Of a DNA stretch of 64,000 nt, positions 40,982 through 51,194 are shown in pieces. The translations under genes were made by a program, and so were the position numbers. The notes under the pieces are model-generated. The model was not told the DNA's origin. It did no database searches and saw only the letters and a list, made by a program, of their open reading frames with translations. The DNA is taken from positions 124,001 through 188,000 of the forward strand of contig CAVUFC010000021.1 in the NCBI GenBank assembly GCA_963740605.1, in the 5' to 3' direction. Each line of letters starts with the position of its first letter. The stretch's first letter is position 1. This stretch comes from DASSUW01 sp963740605. GTDB lineage: Bacteria; Actinomycetota; Thermoleophilia; Solirubrobacterales; Solirubrobacteraceae.

Positions 40982-42412
40982 ATGGAGGAGGGCCGGCAGC
41001 ACTACGGGGTCACGCTGGGCCTGCTCACGGTCGCCGGCGTCTCGTTCGCGATCATGCAGACGCTGGTGGTACCGGCGCTGCCGTTCTTCCAGCGCGAGTT
41101 CCACACCTCGGCGAGCTGGGTGACCTGGATCGCGACCGGGTTCCTGCTCAGCTCCTCGGTGCTGACGCCGATCCTCGGCAAGCTCGGCGACAGCCACGGC
41201 AAGAAGAAGATGCTCGTGATCTCGCTGGCGATCTTCGGCCTCGCATCACTTGCCGCGGCGGCAGCGTGGAGCCTCGCCTCGCTCGTGTTCTTCCGCGTGC
41301 TGCAGGGCGCCGGAGCCGCCGTGTTCCCGCTGTCGTTCGGGATCATCCGCGACGAGTTCCCGCCCGACAAGGTCGGCGTGGGCATCGGCACCGTCAGCTC
41401 GGTGTTCGGCGCGGGCGGCGGCATCGGGCTGGTGCTCAGCGGCGTGATCATCGAGCACCTGAGCTGGCACTGGCTGTTCCTGATCGGCGCCGTGCCGGTG
41501 CTCGGCGCCACCGTGCTGCTCGCGCTGTTCGTCCCTGAGTCGCCGGTCAAGACGCCGGCGAAGCCCGACTACGTCGGCGGCGCCGCGCTGTCCGTCGCGC
41601 TCGGCACGCTGCTGATCGCGATCAGCGAAGGCAGTCACTGGGGATGGACCTCGGCCGGGGTGCTCGGTCTGGTGGCCGCGTCGGCGGTGATGTTCTTCGT
41701 CTGGGTCCGGATCGAAAAGCGCGTGCCGGAGCCGCTGGTGGATCTCAAGACGTTCGCGCGCCGCGAGATGGCGGCGACGAACCTCACGACGCTGATCATG
41801 GGCTTCTCGATGTTCTCGACGTTCATCCTGCTGCCCAACTTCGTCCAGATCCCCGCCGGCCTGCCCGACGAGATCGCCGCCGATCTCGACTACGGCTTCG
41901 GGGCCACCCCCGTCGAGGTCGGCCTGTTCTTCGTGCCGTCGTCGATTGCGATGATCGTCGCCGGCCCGGTGGCCGGCGTGCTCGGGCAGCGTGTCGGCCG
42001 GATCATCCCGCTGCGGATCGGGCTCGCCTCACTCGTGCTCGCGATGACCATGCTCGCCACGTTCCACGACCAATCGTGGACGATCTACGTCTGGATGGTC
42101 TTCATGGGCGTCGGCCTGGCGTTCTGCTTCGCCACGCTCGGCACGCTCGTGATCGACTACTCGCGACCAGAAGAGACCGGCGTCGCCAGCGGCATGAACA
42201 CGATCATGCGCACGATCGGCGCGTCGCTCGGCGCGCAGGTCGCCGCCGCGATCATCTCCGCGAACACGCTCGCCGGCACCGAGATCCCGCTCGAGCGGGG
42301 GTTCACGATCGCGTTCACGCTGAGCGCGATCGGCGGCATCGCCGCGTTCGCCCCCACGTTTCTGCTCACCCGCCGTCCCACCGGGCGGCCCGTACCGGAG
42401 CCCGCCAGATGA
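40982..42412 (+). CDS. MFS transporter, DHA2-type exporter
   Basis: A 476-residue transporter of the 14-helix DHA2 (multidrug, EmrB-like) group. The first helices carry the motif A loop GKLGDSHGKKKM near residue 67 and the motif C-like GAGGGIGLVLSG near residue 141, which marks the antiporter subfamily. It has two extra helices in the middle and a short basic C-terminal tail. Such proteins expel drugs, acids or organic metabolites using the proton gradient. ATG 40982 follows DUF488 by 10 bp; the stop overlaps the aldo/keto reductase ATG by 4 bp. Confidence 0.88.
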   Translation: MEEGRQHYGVTLGLLTVAGVSFAIMQTLVVPALPFFQREFHTSASWVTWIATGFLLSSSVLTPILGKLGDSHGKKKMLVISLAIFGLASLAAAAAWSLASLVFFRVLQGAGAAVFPLSFGIIRDEFPPDKVGVGIGTVSSVFGAGGGIGLVLSGVIIEHLSWHWLFLIGAVPVLGATVLLALFVPESPVKTPAKPDYVGGAALSVALGTLLIAISEGSHWGWTSAGVLGLVAASAVMFFVWVRIEKRVPEPLVDLKTFARREMAATNLTTLIMGFSMFSTFILLPNFVQIPAGLPDEIAADLDYGFGATPVEVGLFFVPSSIAMIVAGPVAGVLGQRVGRIIPLRIGLASLVLAMTMLATFHDQSWTIYVWMVFMGVGLAFCFATLGTLVIDYSRPEETGVASGMNTIMRTIGASLGAQVAAAIISANTLAGTEIPLERGFTIAFTLSAIGGIAAFAPTFLLTRRPTGRPVPEPAR

Positions 42413-43431
42413 ACCACCGCACGCTCGGCCGCACAGGCATGAAAGTCACGCCGCTCTGCCTCGGGGCGATGATGTTCGGGGAGTGGGGGAACCCCGACCA
42501 CGACGAGTCGGTGCGGATCATCCGCGCGGCTCTTGATGCGGGTATCAACTTCATCGACACGGCCGATGTGTACTCACGCGGCGAGTCGGAGGAGATCGTC
42601 GCCAAGGCGCTGGCCGGCGGCAAGCGCGACAACGTCATCCTCGCCACGAAGATCCACGGCACGATGGGCGACGACCCGAACGAGTTCGGCAACTCGCGGC
42701 GCTGGATCGTGCGCGAGGTCGAGAACAGCCTGCGGCGGCTGAAGACCGACTGGATCGACCTCTACCAGATCCACCGCCCCGAAGCGGACACGGACATCGA
42801 CGAGACGCTCGGCGCGCTCAGCGACCTCATCCACCAGGGCAAGGTGCGGGCGATCGGCAGCTCGACGTTCCCGGCCTCGCAGATCGTCGAGGCGCAGTGG
42901 GTCGCGCAGCAGCGCGGGCGCGAGCGGTTCGTGTGCGAGCAGCCGCCGTACTCGATGCTCATCCGCGGGATCGAGGCGGACGTGCTGCCGACCTGCGGCC
43001 GCTACGGCATGGGCGTGATCCCGTGGAGCCCGCTCGGCGGTGGCTGGCTTTCGGGAAAGTGGCGCAAGGGTGCCGAGCCGCCGAAGAGCTCGCGCGCCGA
43101 GCGGCTGCCGCAGCGCTTCGACCTCTCGATCCCGGGAAACCAGGCGAAGCTGGAGGCGACCGAGAAGCTCGCTCAGCTCGCCGACGAGGCGGGCATGACG
43201 CTGATCGAGATGGCGATCGCGTTCGTGATCAACCACCCGGTCGTCACCGCGGCGATCATCGGCCCGCGCACGATGGAGCAGCTCGAGTCGCAGCTCACAG
43301 CCGCGGACGTCACCTTGTCCGCCGACGTGCTCGACAAGATCGACGAGATCGTGCCGCCCGGGTCGAACGTCAACCCCGGCGATACCGGCTGGGCGAACCC
43401 GGCGTTGGAGCCGTCGGCGCGCCGGCGCTAG
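42409..43431 (+). CDS. Aldo/keto reductase
   Basis: A 340-residue NADPH-dependent reductase with the usual catalytic residues: Asp51 and Tyr56 in NFIDTADVYSRGESE, Lys near 82 in ILATKIHG and His near 113 in YQIHRPE. The cofactor site is IIGPRTMEQLESQL near the C terminus. It belongs to the YajO/Tas-like group; substrate unknown. It is coupled to the MFS gene by an ATGA overlap, so the reductase may modify a compound that the exporter moves. The Nudix gene begins directly after its stop. Confidence 0.9.
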   Translation: MNHRTLGRTGMKVTPLCLGAMMFGEWGNPDHDESVRIIRAALDAGINFIDTADVYSRGESEEIVAKALAGGKRDNVILATKIHGTMGDDPNEFGNSRRWIVREVENSLRRLKTDWIDLYQIHRPEADTDIDETLGALSDLIHQGKVRAIGSSTFPASQIVEAQWVAQQRGRERFVCEQPPYSMLIRGIEADVLPTCGRYGMGVIPWSPLGGGWLSGKWRKGAEPPKSSRAERLPQRFDLSIPGNQAKLEATEKLAQLADEAGMTLIEMAIAFVINHPVVTAAIIGPRTMEQLESQLTAADVTLSADVLDKIDEIVPPGSNVNPGDTGWANPALEPSARRR

Positions 43432-43881
43432 ATGCCTCCGAAGCAGAGCGCCGGCATCCTGCTGCACCGCGACGGCCAGGTGCTGCTCGTCCACCCGGGC
43501 GGCCCGTTCTGGGCCAAGAAGGACGCCGGCGCCTGGTCGATCCCCAAGGGCGAGTACGAGGACGGCGACGACCCGCGCGCGGCCGCGCTGCGCGAGTTCG
43601 AGGAGGAGCTCGGCAGCGCGCTCCCGGCGGGTACCGACCTGGTCGAGCTCGGCACCGTCAAGCAGAAGAGCGGCAAGCGCATCACCGCGTTCGCCGCGGA
43701 GGGCGATCTCGACGCGGAGACGATCTCCAGCAACACGTTCGAGATGGAGTGGCCGCCGCGCAGTGGCCGTCTGCAGGCGTTTCCCGAGGTCGACCGCGCC
43801 GGCTGGTTCTCGATCGAAGAGGCGCGGGAGAAGCTCAACCCGGCCCAGGCCGAGTTCCTGGTACGGCTCCCCTCACCCTGA
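43432..43881 (+). CDS. Nudix hydrolase
   Basis: A 149-residue Nudix protein. The Nudix box starts at GEYEDGDDPRAAALREFEEE, with REFEEELG giving the metal-binding glutamates. The SAGILLHRDGQVLLVHPGGP start resembles small NUDIX proteins that act on nucleoside or sugar diphosphates. The ATG lies one base after the aldo/keto reductase stop, so the two are translationally coupled. Confidence 0.88.
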   Translation: MPPKQSAGILLHRDGQVLLVHPGGPFWAKKDAGAWSIPKGEYEDGDDPRAAALREFEEELGSALPAGTDLVELGTVKQKSGKRITAFAAEGDLDAETISSNTFEMEWPPRSGRLQAFPEVDRAGWFSIEEAREKLNPAQAEFLVRLPSP

Positions 43882-43961
43882 TCCGGCAGGCCAGCCCCCG
43901 GCGCTTGACGGGATTTCCCCCATGGTCCGCCCAGCCTGGTCCTGGGACCGTACTCATCATC

Positions 43962-44222
43962 ATGAACGACGAAATCCTCCGCGAACTCGACCACCGCACA
44001 AGCGATCGAATTGACGTGTGGCTCCTCTGGCGTGAGCGCGACAACCAAGTGCTCGTGTCCGTCGCGGACGACAAGACCGGCGACCAGTTCACGATCGAGA
44101 TCCGGGACGGCGAGCGTGCCCTCGACGTCTTCAATCACCCGTACGCCTACGCCGCCTGGCACGGCGTCGAGATCAACGCCGCGCCGCGCCGCCGCCTCGC
44201 GGTCCGCGGCGGCGTCGCCTAG
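43962..44222 (+). CDS. Conserved hypothetical protein
   Basis: An 86-residue protein of unknown function: an acidic first helix (MNDEILRELDHRTSDRIDV), an LLWRERDNQVLVSVADDKTG strand pair and a late HPYAYAAWHGVEI segment, then a basic tail. No signal peptide or membrane helix. The frame continues far upstream through two unrelated genes, so the ATG at 43962, 80 bp after the Nudix gene, was chosen as the start of the compact domain. It meets the convergent hybrid kinase end-to-end with no gap. Confidence 0.6.
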   Translation: MNDEILRELDHRTSDRIDVWLLWRERDNQVLVSVADDKTGDQFTIEIRDGERALDVFNHPYAYAAWHGVEINAAPRRRLAVRGGVA

Positions 44223-46157
44223 CTAACCGTCCAAAACCTCACGGACCTTGCGCGCGAGCGTGCGGTCCGTGAACGGCTTCTCGATGAACGACGCGTTCGG
44301 GCTGATCTCACCGTGCCGGTACACGGCCTCGTCCGAGTAGCCCGACATGAACAGGATGCGCATCGACGGTGACAGCGCCGCGAGCCGCTCGGCGAGCACG
44401 CGGCCGTTGACCTCGGGCATCACGACGTCGGTCAGCAGCAGGTCCACGCCGCCGGTCCGCGCCTCGCACAGGCGCTCGGCCTCGTCGGCGCCCGCCGCCG
44501 CGAGCACCTCGTAGCCCTTGGTCTCGAGCATCGTCCGCACGAGGTTGCGCACGCTCTCGTCGTCCTCGACGAGCATCACGGTCTCACTGCCGAGCTCGGC
44601 CGCCGGGTCGGGCGCGCCGTCGACCTCGACCGTTCCGGTCGCCGCCGGCAGGTAGATCTTGAACGTCGTGCCGCGGTTCTCCTCGCTGTACACGTAGATG
44701 CTGCCGCCGCTCTGCTTGACGACGCCGAACACGGTCGCGAGCCCGAGACCGGTGCCGGCGCCCGGGCCCTTGGTCGTGAAGAACGGCTCGAACAGGTGGC
44801 GCTGGACTTCTTCGCTCATGCCGACGCCGGTGTCGCTGACCGCCAGCAGCACGTTCGGGCCGGCCGTGCCCTCGCCGCGTGAGGCGACGTAGTCCTCGTC
44901 GAGCTCGACCGAGCCGGTCTCGATCGTCAGCCGGCCGCCGTGCGGCATCGCGTCGCGCGCGTTGGCCGCGAGGTTGAGGATCACCCGCTCGATCTGTGCG
45001 CGGTCGGCCTCGACCGTCGGCAGGCCGGCCGCCATCCGCACGCCGACGTTGACGTCATCGCCGATGATCCGCCGCACCATCGGCTCCATGCCGGCGACGA
45101 TCTCGTTGAGGTCGAGCACCACCGGGTGCAGCACCTGGCGGCGGCTGAAGGCGAGCAGCTGCCGCGTCAGCGCGGCGGCTTGCTCGGCCGCGTGGGCGAT
45201 CTCGCCGAGCTGCTCGCGCCCGGTCGTCTCCGGGCGGCTGAGCAGGATCTCGGTGTACCCGGAGATCACGGTCAGCAGGTTGTTGAAGTCGTGCGCGACG
45301 CCGCCGGCGAGCCGGCCGACCGCCTCCATCTTCTCGGCCTGCGACAGCCGCTCCTCCAGCCGCAGCCGGTCCGTCACGTCGTGCGCGAGGACCAGCGCTG
45401 CGCGCCGGCCCTCGAAGCGGATCCGCCCGGCCGTGATCTCGACATCGATCACGGTGCCGTCGCGCGTGCGGTGGCGCCAGGTGCCCGGCATCGGCGAGCC
45501 CGGGCCCCCGCTGCGGCGCAGGCTGTCGAGCACGGCGTCGACGTCCTCCGGCGGCCGGATGTCCTTGATCGTCATGCCGAAGAAGTCCTGCCGCGTGTAG
45601 CCGTAGTGGCGGATCGCCGCGTCGTTGACGGCGAGGAATTGCAGCGACTCGGCGTCGTACACCCACATCGGCAGCGGACTGGCCTCGAACAGCATCCGAT
45701 AGCGCTCCTCGGAGCGCTCGAGCGACTGAACCAGCTCGATCATCTCCATCGCCGCCGCGGCGCGCCGCGCGAGCTCGGACGCCGTCGCCAGGTCGTCGCG
45801 GTCGAAGTCGCGCCGCTCGCAGGTCAGCGTGATGGCGCCCCACGGGTGCTCGCGCGCGATCAGCGGCACGCACATGTACGAACCGACGAGTTCGGGCTCG
45901 CCGGTCCGCATGACGACCGCGGCGCCGTGCGGCGCGTCGGCCGGCAGCGGCGAGCAGCCGTTCGGTGCGGTCGAGGCGCGGGTGATCGCGCCGTCCTCGT
46001 CGAGCACGTCGATCGCGCACGAGCTCGCGAACCCGGTCACGAGCAGCGCAGCGAGACGCTCCAGCATCCGATCGCCCGACCCGGGCGATGAGAGCAGTTC
46101 GCCCGCGCGAGCCAGGAGACTGAGCCGATTACGCCCGCTGTTTTCGGGTTTGGTCAC
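44223..46157 (-). CDS. Hybrid sensor histidine kinase with GAF, PAS and receiver
   Basis: A 644-residue hybrid kinase without membrane segments. Residues about 10-165 are GAF-like (RLSLLARAGELLSS, SYMCVPLIAREHPWGAITL), about 175-300 a PAS (MLFEASPLPMWVYDAESL, ending HDVTDRLRLEERL), about 305-370 the HisKA (AVGRLAGGVAHDFNNLLTVI, phosphorylatable His), about 415-540 the HATPase_c with ILNLAANARDAM, and about 560-640 a receiver with the phosphoacceptor Asp in LLLTDVVMPEVNG. The autophosphorylation and receiver reaction is thus internal, and output is presumably through an unseen partner. The GTG at 46157 is supported by the GGCAGGTGG just upstream; GTG 46163 is also possible. Confidence 0.87.
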   Translation of the reverse strand: MTKPENSGRNRLSLLARAGELLSSPGSGDRMLERLAALLVTGFASSCAIDVLDEDGAITRASTAPNGCSPLPADAPHGAAVVMRTGEPELVGSYMCVPLIAREHPWGAITLTCERRDFDRDDLATASELARRAAAAMEMIELVQSLERSEERYRMLFEASPLPMWVYDAESLQFLAVNDAAIRHYGYTRQDFFGMTIKDIRPPEDVDAVLDSLRRSGGPGSPMPGTWRHRTRDGTVIDVEITAGRIRFEGRRAALVLAHDVTDRLRLEERLSQAEKMEAVGRLAGGVAHDFNNLLTVISGYTEILLSRPETTGREQLGEIAHAAEQAAALTRQLLAFSRRQVLHPVVLDLNEIVAGMEPMVRRIIGDDVNVGVRMAAGLPTVEADRAQIERVILNLAANARDAMPHGGRLTIETGSVELDEDYVASRGEGTAGPNVLLAVSDTGVGMSEEVQRHLFEPFFTTKGPGAGTGLGLATVFGVVKQSGGSIYVYSEENRGTTFKIYLPAATGTVEVDGAPDPAAELGSETVMLVEDDESVRNLVRTMLETKGYEVLAAAGADEAERLCEARTGGVDLLLTDVVMPEVNGRVLAERLAALSPSMRILFMSGYSDEAVYRHGEISPNASFIEKPFTDRTLARKVREVLDG

Positions 46158-46228
46158 CGCCACCTGCCCGCGGCTGAATGTACACGGGCTGGCGCGTTGG
46201 CGCGACAGGTCCGGGTACCTTCGTCGGC

Positions 46229-47557
<1,329 letters not shown>

Positions 47558-47594
47558 CCCGGTCCCGTCGTGGGCCTTATCAATCCGTGTGGGG

Positions 47595-50075
47595 ATGTTC
47601 CGGAAGTCGCTCTTGCTCGCGCTGGTCGGGCTGGCGCTTGGCCCGGTGGCCAGCGCTTCGGCCGATATCGCGCCGCCCTGGTGCGGTACGCCTGAGGCTG
47701 ACGCCGCCGAGGCGCTGAACCCGAACGCGCCCGGCGCCTTCCCGCACATCCCGTACTACGCGATCGGCTGCACGCTGCAGGACATCCAGTCGCGCAGCCA
47801 CGGGCGCATGAAGGTGCAGGTGATCGGCAAGTCGGCGACCGGGCGCGACATGTACGGCGTCGTCATCAACCGCCTGCGCACCCGCGAGGAGAAGCGCGAC
47901 TACCTCGGCTGGCTCGGCGTCCGCGCGCTGATGCTGCGCGAGCCGATCGCCGCGCAGAAGCGGCTCGGCCGGCTCGGCGACCACGTCAAGGTGCCCGTGT
48001 TCGTCCAGGGCGGGATCCACGGCAACGAGTACGAGGGCGTGGACTCCGCGATGGCGACGATCGAGAAGTACGCGACGACGCCGTACGGGACCAATCCGGC
48101 GATCGACTCGGTCCTCAGCCACACGATCCTCGTCTTCAACCCGATCCAGAACCCGGACGGCCGGATCGCGGGCACGCGCGCCAACGGCAACGGGTTCGAC
48201 CTCAACCGCGACTACCTCACGCAATCGCAGCCGGAGACGCTCGCGTCGGTCGGCTGGATGAAGAAGTGGCTGGCGCCCGAGATGCTCGACATGCACGGCT
48301 ACGTCACGCCGACGCTGATCGAGGCGACGACCAAGCCGCACAACCCGAGCATCGAGTACGACAACTGGCTGAAGTGGAACCAGGCACGGATCGATTACAA
48401 CGAGGCCGCCATGAACGCGATCGGCCAGCAGATCACGCGGCCGATCAACGACTGGTGCCCCGAGGGCGACATGCCGTCACGCGCCGACGGGCTGTGCGAC
48501 GCCGGTGAGACGCCCGGGCCCGACGTCGCCGAGGGCTGGGACGACTGGGGCCCGTTCTACGGCCCGATGTACCACCAGCACATCGGACTCGACTCGTCCA
48601 CGGTCGAGATGTGCATGGACAGCGCCGCGAGCGGTCCGGCCGCGTGTGGCGGGCGTGCCGGCGCGCGGATCAACCAGAACACGGTGACGCAGTCGACGCT
48701 CGAGTTCGTGGCCGCCCACCGCGCCGCGATGTTCCACGACGAGCTCGTCAACTACATCCGCGGCGACGTCGACGCTCCGCGGCCGGAGTGCTGCCCGGAC
48801 CCGTTCAAGGCTGAGTTCCACAACTGGATGCTCAACTACCCGAAGGCGTACGTGATCCCGTTCGGTGCCGGGCAGCGCAGCGATGCCGAGGCGAACCGAC
48901 TCGTCGAGTGGGCGCTGTTCAACGACATCGAGGTCGACCGGATCGACCGGGATTACCGCTATGGCAGCACGACCTTCGAGGAGGGCTCGTACGTCATCTG
49001 GATGGCGCAGCCGCGGCGCGGGCTCGCGGACACCGCGCTCAGCATCGGTGTCGACATCTCACGGCGGATCCAGCGCCTGTACGCGCCGCCGGCCGCGTGG
49101 AGCCACGGCTACCTGTGGGGCGCCGACACCGTGACGATCCCGGACGGCGCGCGCTTCTCGCCGCGCACGGACGAGGTGTACCGGCCCAACCGCCTGCACG
49201 GCGGCGTCGAGTCGGGCCACGGCAACGCCAAGGGCTACGCGCTCGACCTCGACTCGCCGACCGCGGTGCGCACGCTCAACGCCGTGCTCGCCGCCGGCGT
49301 GCCGGCCTCGCTCACGCCGGGCATCGCGACCTTCAGCCCGGACGCACGCCGTGCGCTCGACGACGCCGGGCGTGACAGCGGGCTGACGTTCCGGCGGCTG
49401 AAGACCGTGCCGCCGGCGGGCGACCCGATCGAGCGCGCGCCGCGGATCGCCGTGCTCACCGGCGCCGTCAACCAGGACGTGTGGTCGCTGCGCCGGCTCG
49501 GATTCACCGCCGACCCGGTGTCGCTCACCGGCGCCGCCGATCCGCTCCCGGGCTACGACGTGGTGTTCAACACCGGGAACTACCCGGCGAACACGACGGC
49601 GCGGTCGCGGCTGCAGGCGTTCTTCGCGAGCGGCGGCGGGTATGTCGGCGCGCAGTCGGCGGGCGTCAACTTCGTCACGGCCGCCGGCCTCGTGACCGGG
49701 CTCACGGCGTCCAACGCCGCCGGGAACGGCCGCAGCGGCATCGTCTACTGGGACAACACGGGCGGCCCGGCCAGCATCGTCACCGGCGCCTACCCGGCGC
49801 GCGACACCGCGATCGTCGACCCGCCGACCTGGCTGAGCGCCGTGCCCGCGACGATGACCGTCGACGCGCGGCTGCCGTCGTCGAACTTCTTCGCCGCCGG
49901 CCTGTGGCCGAACTCGAACACGACGACCGCACCGGGCGCCGCGATCATCGCCCACGGGACGAACACGGCCGACACTGCGCGGCTGGTCGTGTTCGCCGAC
50001 AACCCGCTGTACCGCGCCGACCCCGAGCGCGAGTGGCCGATGCTCGGCAGCGCGATCTACTGGGCCGACAAGTAG
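47595..50075 (+). CDS. Secreted M14-family zinc carboxypeptidase
   Basis: A large, 826-residue secreted protein. A signal peptide (MFRKSLLLALVGLALGPVAS) is followed by an M14 peptidase domain from about residue 50 to 380. It has the zinc pair HGNEYE, with His142 and Glu145, and a HGYVTPTLIEATTK block containing the third zinc ligand His. After a long linker, the C-terminal part (about 600-826) is a class I glutamine-amidotransferase-like domain (YVGAQSAGVNFVTAAGLVTG), a fold often fused to actinobacterial M14 proteins. It probably trims peptides or peptidoglycan outside the cell. ATG 47595 was chosen; a GTG two codons earlier is possible. Confidence 0.85.
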   Translation: MFRKSLLLALVGLALGPVASASADIAPPWCGTPEADAAEALNPNAPGAFPHIPYYAIGCTLQDIQSRSHGRMKVQVIGKSATGRDMYGVVINRLRTREEKRDYLGWLGVRALMLREPIAAQKRLGRLGDHVKVPVFVQGGIHGNEYEGVDSAMATIEKYATTPYGTNPAIDSVLSHTILVFNPIQNPDGRIAGTRANGNGFDLNRDYLTQSQPETLASVGWMKKWLAPEMLDMHGYVTPTLIEATTKPHNPSIEYDNWLKWNQARIDYNEAAMNAIGQQITRPINDWCPEGDMPSRADGLCDAGETPGPDVAEGWDDWGPFYGPMYHQHIGLDSSTVEMCMDSAASGPAACGGRAGARINQNTVTQSTLEFVAAHRAAMFHDELVNYIRGDVDAPRPECCPDPFKAEFHNWMLNYPKAYVIPFGAGQRSDAEANRLVEWALFNDIEVDRIDRDYRYGSTTFEEGSYVIWMAQPRRGLADTALSIGVDISRRIQRLYAPPAAWSHGYLWGADTVTIPDGARFSPRTDEVYRPNRLHGGVESGHGNAKGYALDLDSPTAVRTLNAVLAAGVPASLTPGIATFSPDARRALDDAGRDSGLTFRRLKTVPPAGDPIERAPRIAVLTGAVNQDVWSLRRLGFTADPVSLTGAADPLPGYDVVFNTGNYPANTTARSRLQAFFASGGGYVGAQSAGVNFVTAAGLVTGLTASNAAGNGRSGIVYWDNTGGPASIVTGAYPARDTAIVDPPTWLSAVPATMTVDARLPSSNFFAAGLWPNSNTTTAPGAAIIAHGTNTADTARLVVFADNPLYRADPEREWPMLGSAIYWADK

Positions 50076-50097
50076 CCGGCGAGATCTCGCGCCCGCC

Positions 50098-51126
50098 TCA
50101 CAGCTCGATCACGCTGACCCCGCGCTGGGCGAACTCGCCCATGGCCGCGAGCTCGGCGCCTGCGTCCTCGAGCCCGATCCTCCGGCCGATCAGCCTCGCG
50201 GGCTCGACCGCGCCGGAGGTCACCAGCCGCAGCAGCGCGTCGTAGTGGCCGACCGCCATCCCGTGCACGCCACGCAGCTCGAGCTCGTAGGAGATCACGC
50301 GGTCCATCGGCACCGGCGCCGAGCGGGCGTCCGCGAGCATCAGCCCGACCTGGACGTGGCGGCCACGCTTGCGCAGGCAGCGGACCGAGTTCGCGCACGT
50401 GGCGGCGCTGCCGAGGGCGTCGAACGAGACGTGGGCGCCGCCGCCGGTGCGGCCGACGATCGCATCGACCGGGTCGCGCGCGTTGAGCGTGTGCGCGGCG
50501 CCGAGCGCGCGGGCGAGCTCGAGCTTGGCGTCGTCGACATCGACCGCGATCACCTGCGCGCCGAGCGCGGTGGCGATCATCAGCACCGACAGCCCGACGC
50601 CGCCGCACCCGTGCACGGCGACCCAGTCGCCGGCGCCGACGCGGCCGTGCTCGGTGACCGCCGCGAACGCCGTCATGAATCGGCAGCCCAGACTCGCCGC
50701 CTCGACGAAGCCGATCGACTCCGGGAGCCGCACGAGGTTGAGGTCGGCGCGCGGGATCGCGACGAGCTCGGCGAACGAGCCCCACGCGGTGAAGCCGGGC
50801 TGGAAGTCGCGGTCGCAGAGCTGCGTGTGGCCGTGCCGGCACGGCTCGCAGACGCCGCAGCCGCAGCAGAACGGGACGGTGACGCGGTCGCCGGCGGCGA
50901 AGCCGCGGACCGCTGGCCCGACCGCCGCCACCTCACCGGCGAGTTCGTGTCCCGGCACGTGGGGAAGGACGATCGCCGGGTCGTGGCCCGTCCATGCGTG
51001 CCAATCGCTGCGGCAGACGCCGGTCGCGCGAACCGCGATCACGACGCCATCGGCGGGCGGCTCGGGGTCGGGGACGGTCTCGACCTGTAGCGGTTCTGAG
51101 AACGCGCGCATTAGTCCGGCCTTCAT
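50098..51126 (-). CDS. Zinc-dependent alcohol dehydrogenase
   Basis: A 342-residue zinc alcohol dehydrogenase of the MDR superfamily. Catalytic zinc: Cys38, His60 and Glu61 (GVCRSDWHAW and GHELAGE); the structural zinc lobe has four cysteines between about residues 88 and 104; the NAD-binding motif is GCGGVGLSVLMIA near residue 172. The substrate is probably a primary or secondary alcohol or formaldehyde adduct; unlike fdhA at the window start, it has no long N-terminal insertion. The start is ATG 51126, 42 bp before a divergent membrane gene, with which it shares the regulatory gap. Confidence 0.88.
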   Translation of the reverse strand: MKAGLMRAFSEPLQVETVPDPEPPADGVVIAVRATGVCRSDWHAWTGHDPAIVLPHVPGHELAGEVAAVGPAVRGFAAGDRVTVPFCCGCGVCEPCRHGHTQLCDRDFQPGFTAWGSFAELVAIPRADLNLVRLPESIGFVEAASLGCRFMTAFAAVTEHGRVGAGDWVAVHGCGGVGLSVLMIATALGAQVIAVDVDDAKLELARALGAAHTLNARDPVDAIVGRTGGGAHVSFDALGSAATCANSVRCLRKRGRHVQVGLMLADARSAPVPMDRVISYELELRGVHGMAVGHYDALLRLVTSGAVEPARLIGRRIGLEDAGAELAAMGEFAQRGVSVIEL

Positions 51127-51182
51127 CGCGTCAGAGTGACATGGCTCACAGTCGCTTGTGAAACCGGGTGGCGCCTGCCGAA

Positions 51183-51194
51183 TATCAATTGATA
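51183..51194. promoter_or_regulatory. 12-bp perfect palindrome in a divergent promoter gap
   Basis: TATCAATTGATA reads the same on both strands and lies directly before one candidate start of the FUSC-like membrane gene. An AT-rich palindrome in this GC-rich setting is unusual and could be an operator half-site pair, for example for a MarR-type or other winged-helix regulator. Confidence 0.4.
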
